DNA of 64,000 nt. Origin: Oscillospiraceae bacterium. Lineage in GTDB: Bacteria > Bacillota > Clostridia > Oscillospirales > Acutalibacteraceae. The notes below the pieces were generated by a model. The model saw nothing but the letters and a program-made list of their open reading frames with translations, was not told the origin of the DNA and did no database searches. How positions within the stretch are numbered: the first letter of the stretch is position 1; the number at the start of each line of letters is the position of its first letter. The stretch spans positions 1 to 64,000 of the forward strand of contig SVPE01000012.1 in assembly GCA_015066015.1 (NCBI GenBank), in the 5' to 3' direction. A program made the position numbers and the translations under genes. Positions 31,503-38,175 of the stretch are shown piece by piece.

Positions 31503-34028
31503 ATGGAAAAACGTGTTTTTATAAGTCACTCATCAAAAGACAGTGAGACTGCAAATCAGATATGTGAGCTTCTTGAATCAAGCGGCCTTAAGTGCTGGAT
31601 TGCCCCCAGAGATATCCCCTTCAGTTCTGTGTGGGCAGGCGAAATCTCGAAGGCTATAAGTGAATCCTCGGCCTTTCTCTTTTTGTCAAGTCAGGCATCA
31701 AATCAGTCCCCTCACGTAAGCCGCGAAATTCAGCTTGCCGTTGAAAGCATGGTACCCATTATTCCTATCCATCTTGACGACACACCATACAGTGATGCAA
31801 ACAAATACTACCTTGCAACTATTCACTGTATGGTTGAATACAATGCCAATAAAATACATAAGCTTGCCGCAGACATTATAAAGCTTATTCCTAAGCAGGA
31901 AGCTGCTAACAAAAATGAAGTTAATGAAGAAATCACGATAAAAAAAGAAAAGCCTCAGAAAAAGAAAAATCCCACGCTCTATATGCTTTTGCACTGCATA
32001 GGCTGTGCTATAGCTTCATTTATCGGCACCTGTGTTTTCTTTTTAACCGACCTTCCTGAAATAATAAAGATTGCTCTTGCGGTCATTATTATAATTGCCG
32101 CCTTTGTGCCCGTTTTTATTTCCAGAGGCAAGGCTTTAAAGAAAATTTACACAAACAGGAACTCCGTCAACCTTATCACTTTACTTGCCTTTGTGCTTGT
32201 GATAGCGATTGCTGCCGGCGGTTATTTAATTGATTATAACTCCTGGTATAACAATATGGATGATAAGTATCACATCACTATATCTGCACCGGAAAATATG
32301 TCTGCAACAGATTTCTCCGAGGCATCGGAAACCGTGCTTAAAAGACTTGAGATTTTCGCAGGCGATACTCGATATACCGCAAAGACCAGTGGTGACAGTA
32401 TCGACGTAATTATACCCCGTGAGCTATTTATGGGCGAAAATCCTGAAAACGTGATGAAACTCTACATAACAAGAGCTATGAAGCATTACATCTGCACATC
32501 GGATTTTCACTGGAATGAATCCGCTGAAGATTCTCCCCAGCACATTCCTTTTTCCCCTGATGATATTGAAAGTGCACAGATTAAATACGGTTCGCTCGAC
32601 GGTGTTGACCCTGCCGTTGTCGGCACTGATGAGGAAAACTACGAATACATCGAGGTTGTGCTGAAGAAAGATTTCTACGACAAAAACAGTAAAGCCATTG
32701 AAAGTTACGGCGACAAAATTGCCGTTGCTCTCGACAAAAAGGATTTCACCTCCTACTGGTATTTCAACGCAAAGCAGTACAAAGACAGTAATGTTATCTA
32801 CATACTCAACGATGATTCCTTTGAAAACGCCAACGAAACGGCACTTTACAATCTGACACACTCCCCGCTTAAGACTTCACTTTACTTTAACATTGATATT
32901 GCTCCTGTCTTCGAAACTGTCGAAGACAACGACAAGGCGGGAGTGCTTCAGTGTAATGCTGACACATTCAAAAAGGACTATGTCACCTTTGTTCTCAAAT
33001 CCACATTCACCGATATAACTGACGGTGAATGGCAGGACACCGAAAAAGAAATCAAAAACAGACTTGATACTATCGGCTTACCTTATGCCTACGGTAAAAC
33101 AGAATTCAACCCCTTCTCAGCGGTAATAAGAACAACCACAGACCGTATGGGTATTCCCATAATGCAACTTATTGCAGCAAAAAGCCTTAAGTTAAGCACT
33201 GACTTTACCGAAACAAGCCTGTACTCCTACAGCGATAAGCTTATGCCCGGTGCAGACGATTCAGGTAATCCCTGTTTTACTTTAAATTCTGACGAAAAAG
33301 AAAGCATAGAAAGATATAAGGGACTCGCATCGATTGCTGAAAAGAGCAAAACTAAGAAGCTATACATTTCAACCAACAACGGCGTTAAGATTTTAGCAAC
33401 TGACTGCAACATTGATGAAAACAACCCTGAAATTACATTTAAAGAGGTTGTTCTTACACAAAACAGTGAAATTGACAGAAGTACTTCGTGGATTCCGCTG
33501 CTTGCATATACTATATACAAATCAAAAAAACTCATCAACCTTGATTTTGATTCTTTCGAATTCAGCAGTGATGAAATGTCCGAAAAGGATTTCGGTATAA
33601 ACCTGGGTCTTGATGAGCTTGAAAAAACAGTCAAAGAAATAAATCCTGATGCAGAAATCAGCTATACAGGCACACAACTTAATATAAATCTTTTCCTCCC
33701 CGTTGACGATAAGCTTCCCGAGAACCTCCTTGAAGCCGGAAAGAAAATCTATCAGAGCTATGACTTTGAAGGCAGTATTTTCCAGACAATCGGAATTTAT
33801 GCAATAGACGAAGTCGAACAGGAGCGTTCAAGGATTTTCTTCTCGAAATACACCTCAGGGTACTACGGATATGAAAATCATACAGACGGCTACACCTATG
33901 TGTACGGCATTTTTTCCGGCGGAAGGATACAGCGTGACCACGACCGATTTATAGAGCTTGTCTATGCAGATGAATTCTACAAGCCCTTCATACACGAGGA
34001 TGAAGGCAGTTCAAAATCATTTACATAA
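31503..34028 (+). CDS. Membrane TIR-domain protein with large SecD-like ectodomain
   Basis: This 841-residue protein starts at the ATG with GAAGGTG upstream. Residues 1-130 are a bacterial TIR domain: VFISHSSKD, CWIAPRDIPF, WAGEISKAI, and SREIQLAVE with Glu75 where NADase TIRs often place the catalytic Glu. A Lys/Glu linker (131-155) leads to three membrane spans (about 160-181, 188-207, 224-244), which put the remaining 600 residues outside. The ectodomain looks like SecD P1: EASETVLKRLEIF plus SIDVIIPRE near 270-305, then PDDIESAQIKYGS and DKIAVALDK. A second, similar copy may start near 510. It is a single gene; a membrane sensor with a cytoplasmic TIR effector is inferred. Confidence 0.75.
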   Translation: MEKRVFISHSSKDSETANQICELLESSGLKCWIAPRDIPFSSVWAGEISKAISESSAFLFLSSQASNQSPHVSREIQLAVESMVPIIPIHLDDTPYSDANKYYLATIHCMVEYNANKIHKLAADIIKLIPKQEAANKNEVNEEITIKKEKPQKKKNPTLYMLLHCIGCAIASFIGTCVFFLTDLPEIIKIALAVIIIIAAFVPVFISRGKALKKIYTNRNSVNLITLLAFVLVIAIAAGGYLIDYNSWYNNMDDKYHITISAPENMSATDFSEASETVLKRLEIFAGDTRYTAKTSGDSIDVIIPRELFMGENPENVMKLYITRAMKHYICTSDFHWNESAEDSPQHIPFSPDDIESAQIKYGSLDGVDPAVVGTDEENYEYIEVVLKKDFYDKNSKAIESYGDKIAVALDKKDFTSYWYFNAKQYKDSNVIYILNDDSFENANETALYNLTHSPLKTSLYFNIDIAPVFETVEDNDKAGVLQCNADTFKKDYVTFVLKSTFTDITDGEWQDTEKEIKNRLDTIGLPYAYGKTEFNPFSAVIRTTTDRMGIPIMQLIAAKSLKLSTDFTETSLYSYSDKLMPGADDSGNPCFTLNSDEKESIERYKGLASIAEKSKTKKLYISTNNGVKILATDCNIDENNPEITFKEVVLTQNSEIDRSTSWIPLLAYTIYKSKKLINLDFDSFEFSSDEMSEKDFGINLGLDELEKTVKEINPDAEISYTGTQLNINLFLPVDDKLPENLLEAGKKIYQSYDFEGSIFQTIGIYAIDEVEQERSRIFFSKYTSGYYGYENHTDGYTYVYGIFSGGRIQRDHDRFIELVYADEFYKPFIHEDEGSSKSFT

Positions 34029-34037
34029 AAACTTAAA

Positions 34038-34331
34038 CCGTTCACGAAAAATCGTGAACGGTCAGACTGTCGATAAAGTCACAAGAACAACAATGCACAG
34101 AAACACTTAAAGAACGTCGATAAAAAATTAAAAACAAAACTACAAAGAAAAATGGTCAGGACATCGAATCCCGACCATTTTTGCATTGTTTTGTCATTTT
34201 TTCGCCCTCTCGGAGTACCACTGTACGCCTTCGGGGCGAAGAAAAAGGCATCTTGCACCTTTCTCAACAGTCCGACAGCTTGTCGAAAATACTTTTCGAC
34301 AAGCTGTCCGTTCACGAAAAATCGTGAACGG
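34038..34331. repeat. Hairpin-bounded intergenic element with identical terminal palindromes
   Basis: The 327-bp gap between the convergent TIR gene and a zinc-ribbon gene has no ORF of note. An identical 24-bp palindrome (CCGTTCACGA AAAA TCGTGAACGG) lies at both ends, 34038-34061 and 34308-34331. Between them are the hairpin 34152-34180 with loop CATCGAA, a TTCGCCC/GGGCGAA stem near 34199-34242, and a 16-bp stem, 34273-34307 (GACAGCTTGTCGAAAA). The terminal palindromes can fold on themselves or pair with each other. The last one, followed by TTTTT, would also terminate the TIR transcript. Confidence 0.7.
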
Positions 34332-34355
34332 TTTTTATGTTGACTTCAATCAGCT

Positions 34356-34886
34356 TTAAAAATAGTAAGCAATTTCATCCAAAAGGTCGCCGCCTGTAAT
34401 AAGAACAAGCACACCGAAAACAGCACCTAAAATAAGCGCAAGTGCAAACCAGCACCAGAATGAACGTGCATAGTTTCTTCTGTTGATATTATCTGAACTG
34501 AGAGAAAAAATAATCAGACAGATAAAACCGACAAGAGGAATTGAAAACAGCAGATTATAACCGAAATAACCCCATGCAGAAATAGGTCTGCACTGTGGTG
34601 AATACTGATTCTGAGGAATCTGATTGAGAATTATCTGAGGCTGGGGCTCCTGATAATTAGGCGCATTGAAATTATTCTGCTGAGCAGGTGCACCGTAGTT
34701 GTTTTCAGGTGCACTGTAATTAGGCTGAAAATTCGGGAAAGGATCATTGCTTTCAGCCTTATTGGGTACAGTTACCGGCTCAGGCTTAACAACATATGAA
34801 ACCTCCTCGTATTCAACTCTGGTGCCGCACTTCTTACAGAATTTAACACCTTCATCCAATGAACATCCGCAATTTTTACAAAACAT
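34356..34886 (-). CDS. Zinc-ribbon membrane protein with Gln/Asn/Pro-rich linker
   Basis: A 176-residue protein. The N-terminal zinc ribbon CKNCGCSLDEGVKFCKKCGTR (about 3-23) is followed by a disordered linker rich in Asn, Gln and Pro (about 35-100). Two hydrophobic segments follow (about 108-128 and 142-165). The region around NRRNYARSFWCWFALALILG resembles small membrane proteins that follow zinc ribbons in many Clostridia. Function unknown. It has its own promoter (34918-34946). The start has no strong Shine-Dalgarno apart from GAGGG. Confidence 0.65.
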   Translation of the reverse strand: MFCKNCGCSLDEGVKFCKKCGTRVEYEEVSYVVKPEPVTVPNKAESNDPFPNFQPNYSAPENNYGAPAQQNNFNAPNYQEPQPQIILNQIPQNQYSPQCRPISAWGYFGYNLLFSIPLVGFICLIIFSLSSDNINRRNYARSFWCWFALALILGAVFGVLVLITGGDLLDEIAYYF

Positions 34887-34917
34887 ATTTTTACCCTCTT
34901 TTCAATATTGTAAAAAT

Positions 34918-34946
34918 ATTTTATCAAAGCAATAATAAATTGTCAA
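34918..34946 (-). promoter_or_regulatory. Promoter of the 34356 zinc-ribbon gene
   Basis: Minus strand TTGACA (34941-34946), 17-nt spacer, TAAAAT (34918-34923). Confidence 0.75.
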
Positions 34947-35040
34947 CTTCATATTCTTAGTCGATATAACCATACTTTTTGGAAAATTTTTGTATTCTGT
35001 GCCTAATCATACATACCGACACGCCGACAAAACCAACAGT

Positions 35041-35073
35041 GTACGCCGACACCACAATCGGATGCCGGCGTAA
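35041..35073 (-). terminator. Weak hairpin downstream of the GNAT gene
   Basis: Stem TACGCCGGCA / TGTCGGCGTA (imperfect) around an 11-nt loop. It lacks a long T-tract, so termination is uncertain. Confidence 0.35.
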
Positions 35074-35098
35074 ATGCACACTGCTTTTGTTTATTCGT

Positions 35099-35728
35099 TT
35101 ATGAGAAAATCTGACCCGGAAGCCTCAGCTTTTCTTTTGGCGGGAACTGTCTGTCAAACGCCTCGGCTTCTGCCTCGTCTACAAAGTATCCGTCGGGAGG
35201 TGCATACTCACCTGTAACGCCTTCAAGATAGCCCGGCACAAGCTCTTTACAAAGAAAAAATGAAGCATCAGCGCCCTCAGGCAAGCCGTGATAACGGATA
35301 CCGAATTCACTTGCGTAAGTAAATCCGCTTTTACCGTAAAACCCGATATTACCCTCAAAGCAAATCGCGCCAAAGCCCATTTCAGCTGCCTTCTCAAGGG
35401 AATAATCAAGCAACATCTTGCCGTAGCCCTGTCTTTTAAGCTCATCAGCAACGCATATAGGTCCCATTGTAGCAATCGGGATATCCCGTCCGTCGTCAGC
35501 CTTTACAGTAGCATTCATAAACATATTCTGTCCTATAATTCTGCCGTCTTTTTCCATAACAAAATTAAGTTCGGGTACAAATGCCCTGTCATTTCTTAGC
35601 TGATTGAGCACATAATGCTCAAGACATCCGGGACGGTACACATTCCAGAACGAATCTCTTACAAGAGCTTCTGTTTCACTTTGTTCTTCTTTTCTTTCCA
35701 AACGAATTATAATGTCATTTTTATTCAT
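35099..35728 (-). CDS. GNAT family N-acetyltransferase
   Basis: A 209-residue acetyltransferase. The acetyl-CoA-binding core is seen in MGPICVADELKRQGYGKMLL (about 95-114; the RQGYGK loop is the pyrophosphate-binding R/QxxGxG/A), followed by FYGKSGFTYASEFG. The C-terminal extension of about 70 residues is common in the YjcF/predicted N-acetyltransferase group. The substrate is not predictable. It appears monocistronic. Confidence 0.85.
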   Translation of the reverse strand: MNKNDIIIRLERKEEQSETEALVRDSFWNVYRPGCLEHYVLNQLRNDRAFVPELNFVMEKDGRIIGQNMFMNATVKADDGRDIPIATMGPICVADELKRQGYGKMLLDYSLEKAAEMGFGAICFEGNIGFYGKSGFTYASEFGIRYHGLPEGADASFFLCKELVPGYLEGVTGEYAPPDGYFVDEAEAEAFDRQFPPKEKLRLPGQIFS

Positions 35729-35914
35729 TGTTTATCCTCCTGAAAATTGTTGACTTCAATAAGGGAGGTCTGTCGACTGTATTTACAAACCTCCCGGTCA
35801 GAATACAATCTCCAATGTTCTGATTGTCTTTCTCAAAAAGCAATCTCCTTTAATAATTTTTTTATAATCAAGCCCGAAGGCAGGATTAAAGAGATAAAAA
35901 GAACTCTACTGATT

Positions 35915-36445
35915 TCACTTCATAAGCTTCGCTTTTTCAAGAAGTGCAATTATCAGCGGTATGAGCACAAGCTGAATTATAATACCCGGAACAGCATCAG
36001 CAACAGCGCCTGCCCAGAATGCCGAAAAACCGAACCTTGTCGGGTCAAGCCCTATGCAGCAGAACTGCACTGCACCCCACACAAGTCTGCCCGTAATCAT
36101 TGACAAAACGAGTGAAACATAGAGGTTCAGTTTGTTCTTTGGCAATACGCGGTACAAAAGTCCCGACATAAATCCGTAGCAGGCAAGCTCAAAAGCCATT
36201 GCAAAGGCCTTAGGGAACAAAGTCGGCATTCCGAATATAACAGAACGAAGCAACGGCGCTGCAAAGCCTACAACAAGTCCCCATGGACCGCCGCAGACAT
36301 ATCCGCAAAGAATCACGGGAAAATGCATCGGGCAAAGCATTTTACCTATCTGAGGAATCTGTCCTGTAAAAAAGGGCAGCACAAAGGCCATCGCAAGAAA
36401 CATTGCCGCCAATGAAAGATTAAATACGGGATTTTGTTTTTTCAT
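35915..36445 (-). CDS. ECF transporter S component (substrate-binding membrane subunit)
   Basis: A 176-residue membrane protein with about six hydrophobic segments. The start is the ATG at 36445 (MKKQNPVF) with AAGGAC upstream; the open frame extends much further but runs through the leader hairpins. Sequence features AAMFLAMAFVLPFFTGQIP, LCPMHFPVILCGYVCGGPWG and MAFELACYGFMSGLLY are those of energy-coupling-factor S components of unassigned vitamin specificity. The energising module (EcfAAT) is not in the window. It has its own promoter and an attenuator-like leader; the upstream neighbour is DUF3842. Confidence 0.8.
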   Translation of the reverse strand: MKKQNPVFNLSLAAMFLAMAFVLPFFTGQIPQIGKMLCPMHFPVILCGYVCGGPWGLVVGFAAPLLRSVIFGMPTLFPKAFAMAFELACYGFMSGLLYRVLPKNKLNLYVSLVLSMITGRLVWGAVQFCCIGLDPTRFGFSAFWAGAVADAVPGIIIQLVLIPLIIALLEKAKLMK

Positions 36446-36590
36446 AAGAAGTCCTTTCTTTTTTGCAGATGATAAACAAAAAGGTGCGGTTATCCCCTCT
36501 GGGAAAACAACACCTTCATAGCATCGCAATAAATTTAAATGTCTGAATAGAAAAAGAACTTCTGTTCCTGCAGCTTCCTTCTGGATAACT
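36446..36590 (-). promoter_or_regulatory. Candidate orphan riboswitch/attenuator of the ECF S gene
   Basis: The leader RNA starts with a CTGCAG/CTGCAG stem (36568-36594) that exposes GTTATCC. It ends with an intrinsic terminator, AAGGTGTTGTTTTCCC / GGGGATAACCGCACCTT plus TTTTTG (about 36477-36517). The exposed GTTATCC (36583-36589) is the exact complement of GGATAAC (36489-36495) in the terminator 3' arm, so an alternative antiterminator is possible. I do not recognise a known class. Confidence 0.6.
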
Positions 36591-36596
36591 GCAGAT

Positions 36597-36625
36597 ATTA
36601 TATCACAGCTTAAGACACTTTTCAA
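36597..36625 (-). promoter_or_regulatory. Promoter of the ECF S gene
   Basis: Minus strand TTGAAA (36620-36625, inside the DUF3842 stop region), 17-nt spacer, TATAAT (36597-36602). Confidence 0.7.
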
Positions 36626-37038
36626 GAGTTTTTGTCAATAATTGTCTGAAGCTTTGAAAGTGCATCCTCGATAAGCGCCGATACAGTCAGATTCGGAACT
36701 CCTGCAACAAGATTCTCGCATTTATTTACAGGTATGAGAATTTTTGTAGCATCGCTCTGACCTATGGCAACAGACATTGCCGGTGTAATTTCACCGTACA
36801 GAGAATCGGCAATCACAATACCGATAGGGCCTATGATAACATCCGCCTTACGGCAGGCAACAACGACAGGATTTTCACCTGTTGCGGCTTTTTTAGCCCC
36901 CGCCTTTACCATTGCGGTTGTAGCCGTTGCATTTGTACCTATTGCAGTCAGTTCTGCATCGGGACAACTGTTTGTAACGGCTTTGATTATCTGACTTCCG
37001 AGCTGACCGCCCTGGCCGTCAATTATAAGTATGTTCAT
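36622..37038 (-). CDS. DUF3842 family protein
   Basis: A 138-residue protein with a Rossmann-like opening, ILIIDGQGGQLGSQIIKAV, then GTNATATTAMVKAGAKKAATGEN and VIIGPIGIVIADSLYGEITPAM. These match my memory of the DUF3842 family of Clostridia. Function unknown; the GQGGQLG loop suggests nucleotide or cofactor binding. It lies upstream of an ECF S component on the same strand, which hints at a link to cofactor uptake. It has a good promoter (37080-37108). Confidence 0.8.
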   Translation of the reverse strand: MNILIIDGQGGQLGSQIIKAVTNSCPDAELTAIGTNATATTAMVKAGAKKAATGENPVVVACRKADVIIGPIGIVIADSLYGEITPAMSVAIGQSDATKILIPVNKCENLVAGVPNLTVSALIEDALSKLQTIIDKNS

Positions 37039-37079
37039 ATATTTCTCTCCTGACCTCAGACTGATTTATTCCGAGTATG

Positions 37080-37108
37080 ATTATATCACATAAAATGATA
37101 ATTTACAA
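37080..37108 (-). promoter_or_regulatory. Promoter of the DUF3842 gene
   Basis: Minus strand TTGTAA (37103-37108), 17-nt spacer, TATAAT (37080-37085). Confidence 0.7.
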
Positions 37109-37181
37109 TCCGGGAAAACGTATCTGTATTTTGTTTCAGATTATGCCTTACAGCAAGTTAAAGTCCCCCGGAGAATACTCA

Positions 37182-37751
37182 TTATTTTTTTGAATAAACC
37201 CGCATACCTACTCCGTGATCCCTAACTAAAATATCATCAGGAAAACGTAAAAACTTCACTGTAACAAAAAAGTCGCCTGCCGCACCCGAAATATTCATTA
37301 TCTGCACAATATAAATTATCCAGAACCATTCTTCGGGTACCATTGAATTTACAACTGCAAGAACAACTCCCCACAGTACAACAGGTGACAAGGCAATGAA
37401 AATGTAGGCTTTTTTCGGATAATAGTCATCACTTCCCGCAAAAGCATAAGCGCCCGTAAAGCCGTATTTTATCTTCTTTGTGCCGCAAAGCTTCATAGAT
37501 ATACCGTGAACTGCTTCGTGTAAAATAATATATGCAATCAGCAGTACAATCATCGACAGCATTCTCATTACAATGCCTTCTTCGCTTTCATAAAGAGTAG
37601 ATACGGGCACAATCCGGTGCATCGGCAAGGCCATAGCTGCAGCGATGACAACTGCAATTATGTTTACAACAACAGCCGTTTTTTTATCCTTCTGCAAATC
37701 TACAGAGTAAAACTCCTTGTATCCTTCAGGTAAAACATTATATGCTTTCAT
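37182..37751 (-). CDS. DUF3267 putative zinc metalloprotease
   Basis: A 189-residue membrane protein with about five hydrophobic segments. A zincin motif, HEAVH, is present at about residue 82 in a hydrophobic context (LIAYIILHEAVHGISMKL), typical of DUF3267 and M50-like intramembrane proteases. A possible third ligand, Asp or Asn, may lie in the NISGAAGDFF region near 155. I start at the ATG 37751 because GAGGTG lies at the right distance. Substrate unknown. Monocistronic, with a promoter at 37771-37799. Confidence 0.75.
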   Translation of the reverse strand: MKAYNVLPEGYKEFYSVDLQKDKKTAVVVNIIAVVIAAAMALPMHRIVPVSTLYESEEGIVMRMLSMIVLLIAYIILHEAVHGISMKLCGTKKIKYGFTGAYAFAGSDDYYPKKAYIFIALSPVVLWGVVLAVVNSMVPEEWFWIIYIVQIMNISGAAGDFFVTVKFLRFPDDILVRDHGVGMRVYSKK

Positions 37752-37770
37752 ACAAATCACCTCAGGAAAG

Positions 37771-37799
37771 ATTATATCAATTCACAGGTTAAAAATCAA
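37771..37799 (-). promoter_or_regulatory. Promoter of the DUF3267 gene
   Basis: Minus strand TTGATT (37794-37799), 17-nt spacer, TATAAT (37771-37776). Confidence 0.7.
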
Positions 37800-37859
37800 G
37801 GGAATGGTCAGCGAAGAATCGATAAGTAAAATGGCAACATTTAATTTTACAAGTTTTAA

Positions 37860-38031
37860 GTGATATTCTGACCTTGCGGTCAGAGTGATATTTTCACTAT
37901 CATGAAAGTGTTATTGAAACCTGCGGTATCAGTGTTATTTTATTCGCAATAAACGCGCGAAGCGAATATCACTGTGCGAAGCACAATAAAACTGCAAGGC
38001 AATTTAACTCGTCGCAAGGCGAATAAAACTG
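37860..38031. repeat. Nested hairpin array with AGTGATATT / AATATCACT boxes
   Basis: The gap 37752-38175 has no gene. It holds a row of small hairpins: CTGACC-TTGC-GGTCAG, TTCA-CTATCA-TGAA, GAAAC-CTGCG-GTATC, ATTCGC...GCGAAT, GTGC-GAA-GCAC, and GC-AA-GGC-type units. They are separated by a 9-nt box. The left half uses AGTGATATT (variant AGTGTTATT). The right half uses its reverse complement AATATCACT and decayed forms (AATAAAACT, AATTTAACT). The boxes can therefore pair concentrically around the central ATTCGC hairpin. Confidence 0.7.
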
Positions 38032-38033
38032 AA

Positions 38034-38066
38034 AACGACAAGTTTCTGTCGAAGATTGTCGATTTT
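38034..38066 (+). terminator. Terminator-like hairpin after the array
   Basis: Stem CGACAA / TTGTCG with internal TTCTGTCGAA, followed by ATTTTTG. The same inner sequence is found in the hairpin after tRNA-Arg at 40874-40907. Confidence 0.55.
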
Positions 38067-38128
38067 TGAGATTACAGCCCAATTTAGCAACAAGCTAAAA
38101 CTGCATTTCAAAATTAAAGGTAATTGCA

Positions 38129-38158
38129 ACCGCCGAGGATTTTCACATCCCCGGCGAT
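38129..38158 (-). terminator. Hairpin downstream of the BspA-like gene
   Basis: Stem CGCCGGGGAT / ATCCTCGGCG (one mismatch) around GTGAAA, close to the stop at 38176. The T-tract is poor, so it may not be a true terminator. Confidence 0.4.
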
Positions 38159-38175
38159 TGTTTATTGTATTGATC

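Noticed and set aside
31503-34028. TIR gene as part of Thoeris or CBASS
   Set aside because: No ThsA-like SIR2 protein, cyclase, HNH effector or other defence gene is adjacent; neighbours are flavoproteins and a zinc-ribbon protein.
36446-36590. preQ1-II riboswitch for the ECF leader, based on GGATAACCGC
   Set aside because: Only this short string matches; the rest of the preQ1-II layout and its ribosome-binding-site location do not.
37860-38031. Repeat array considered as a CRISPR
   Set aside because: The repeated unit is only 9 nt, the intervals are themselves hairpins of different size, the second half is in reverse complement and no cas gene is near.
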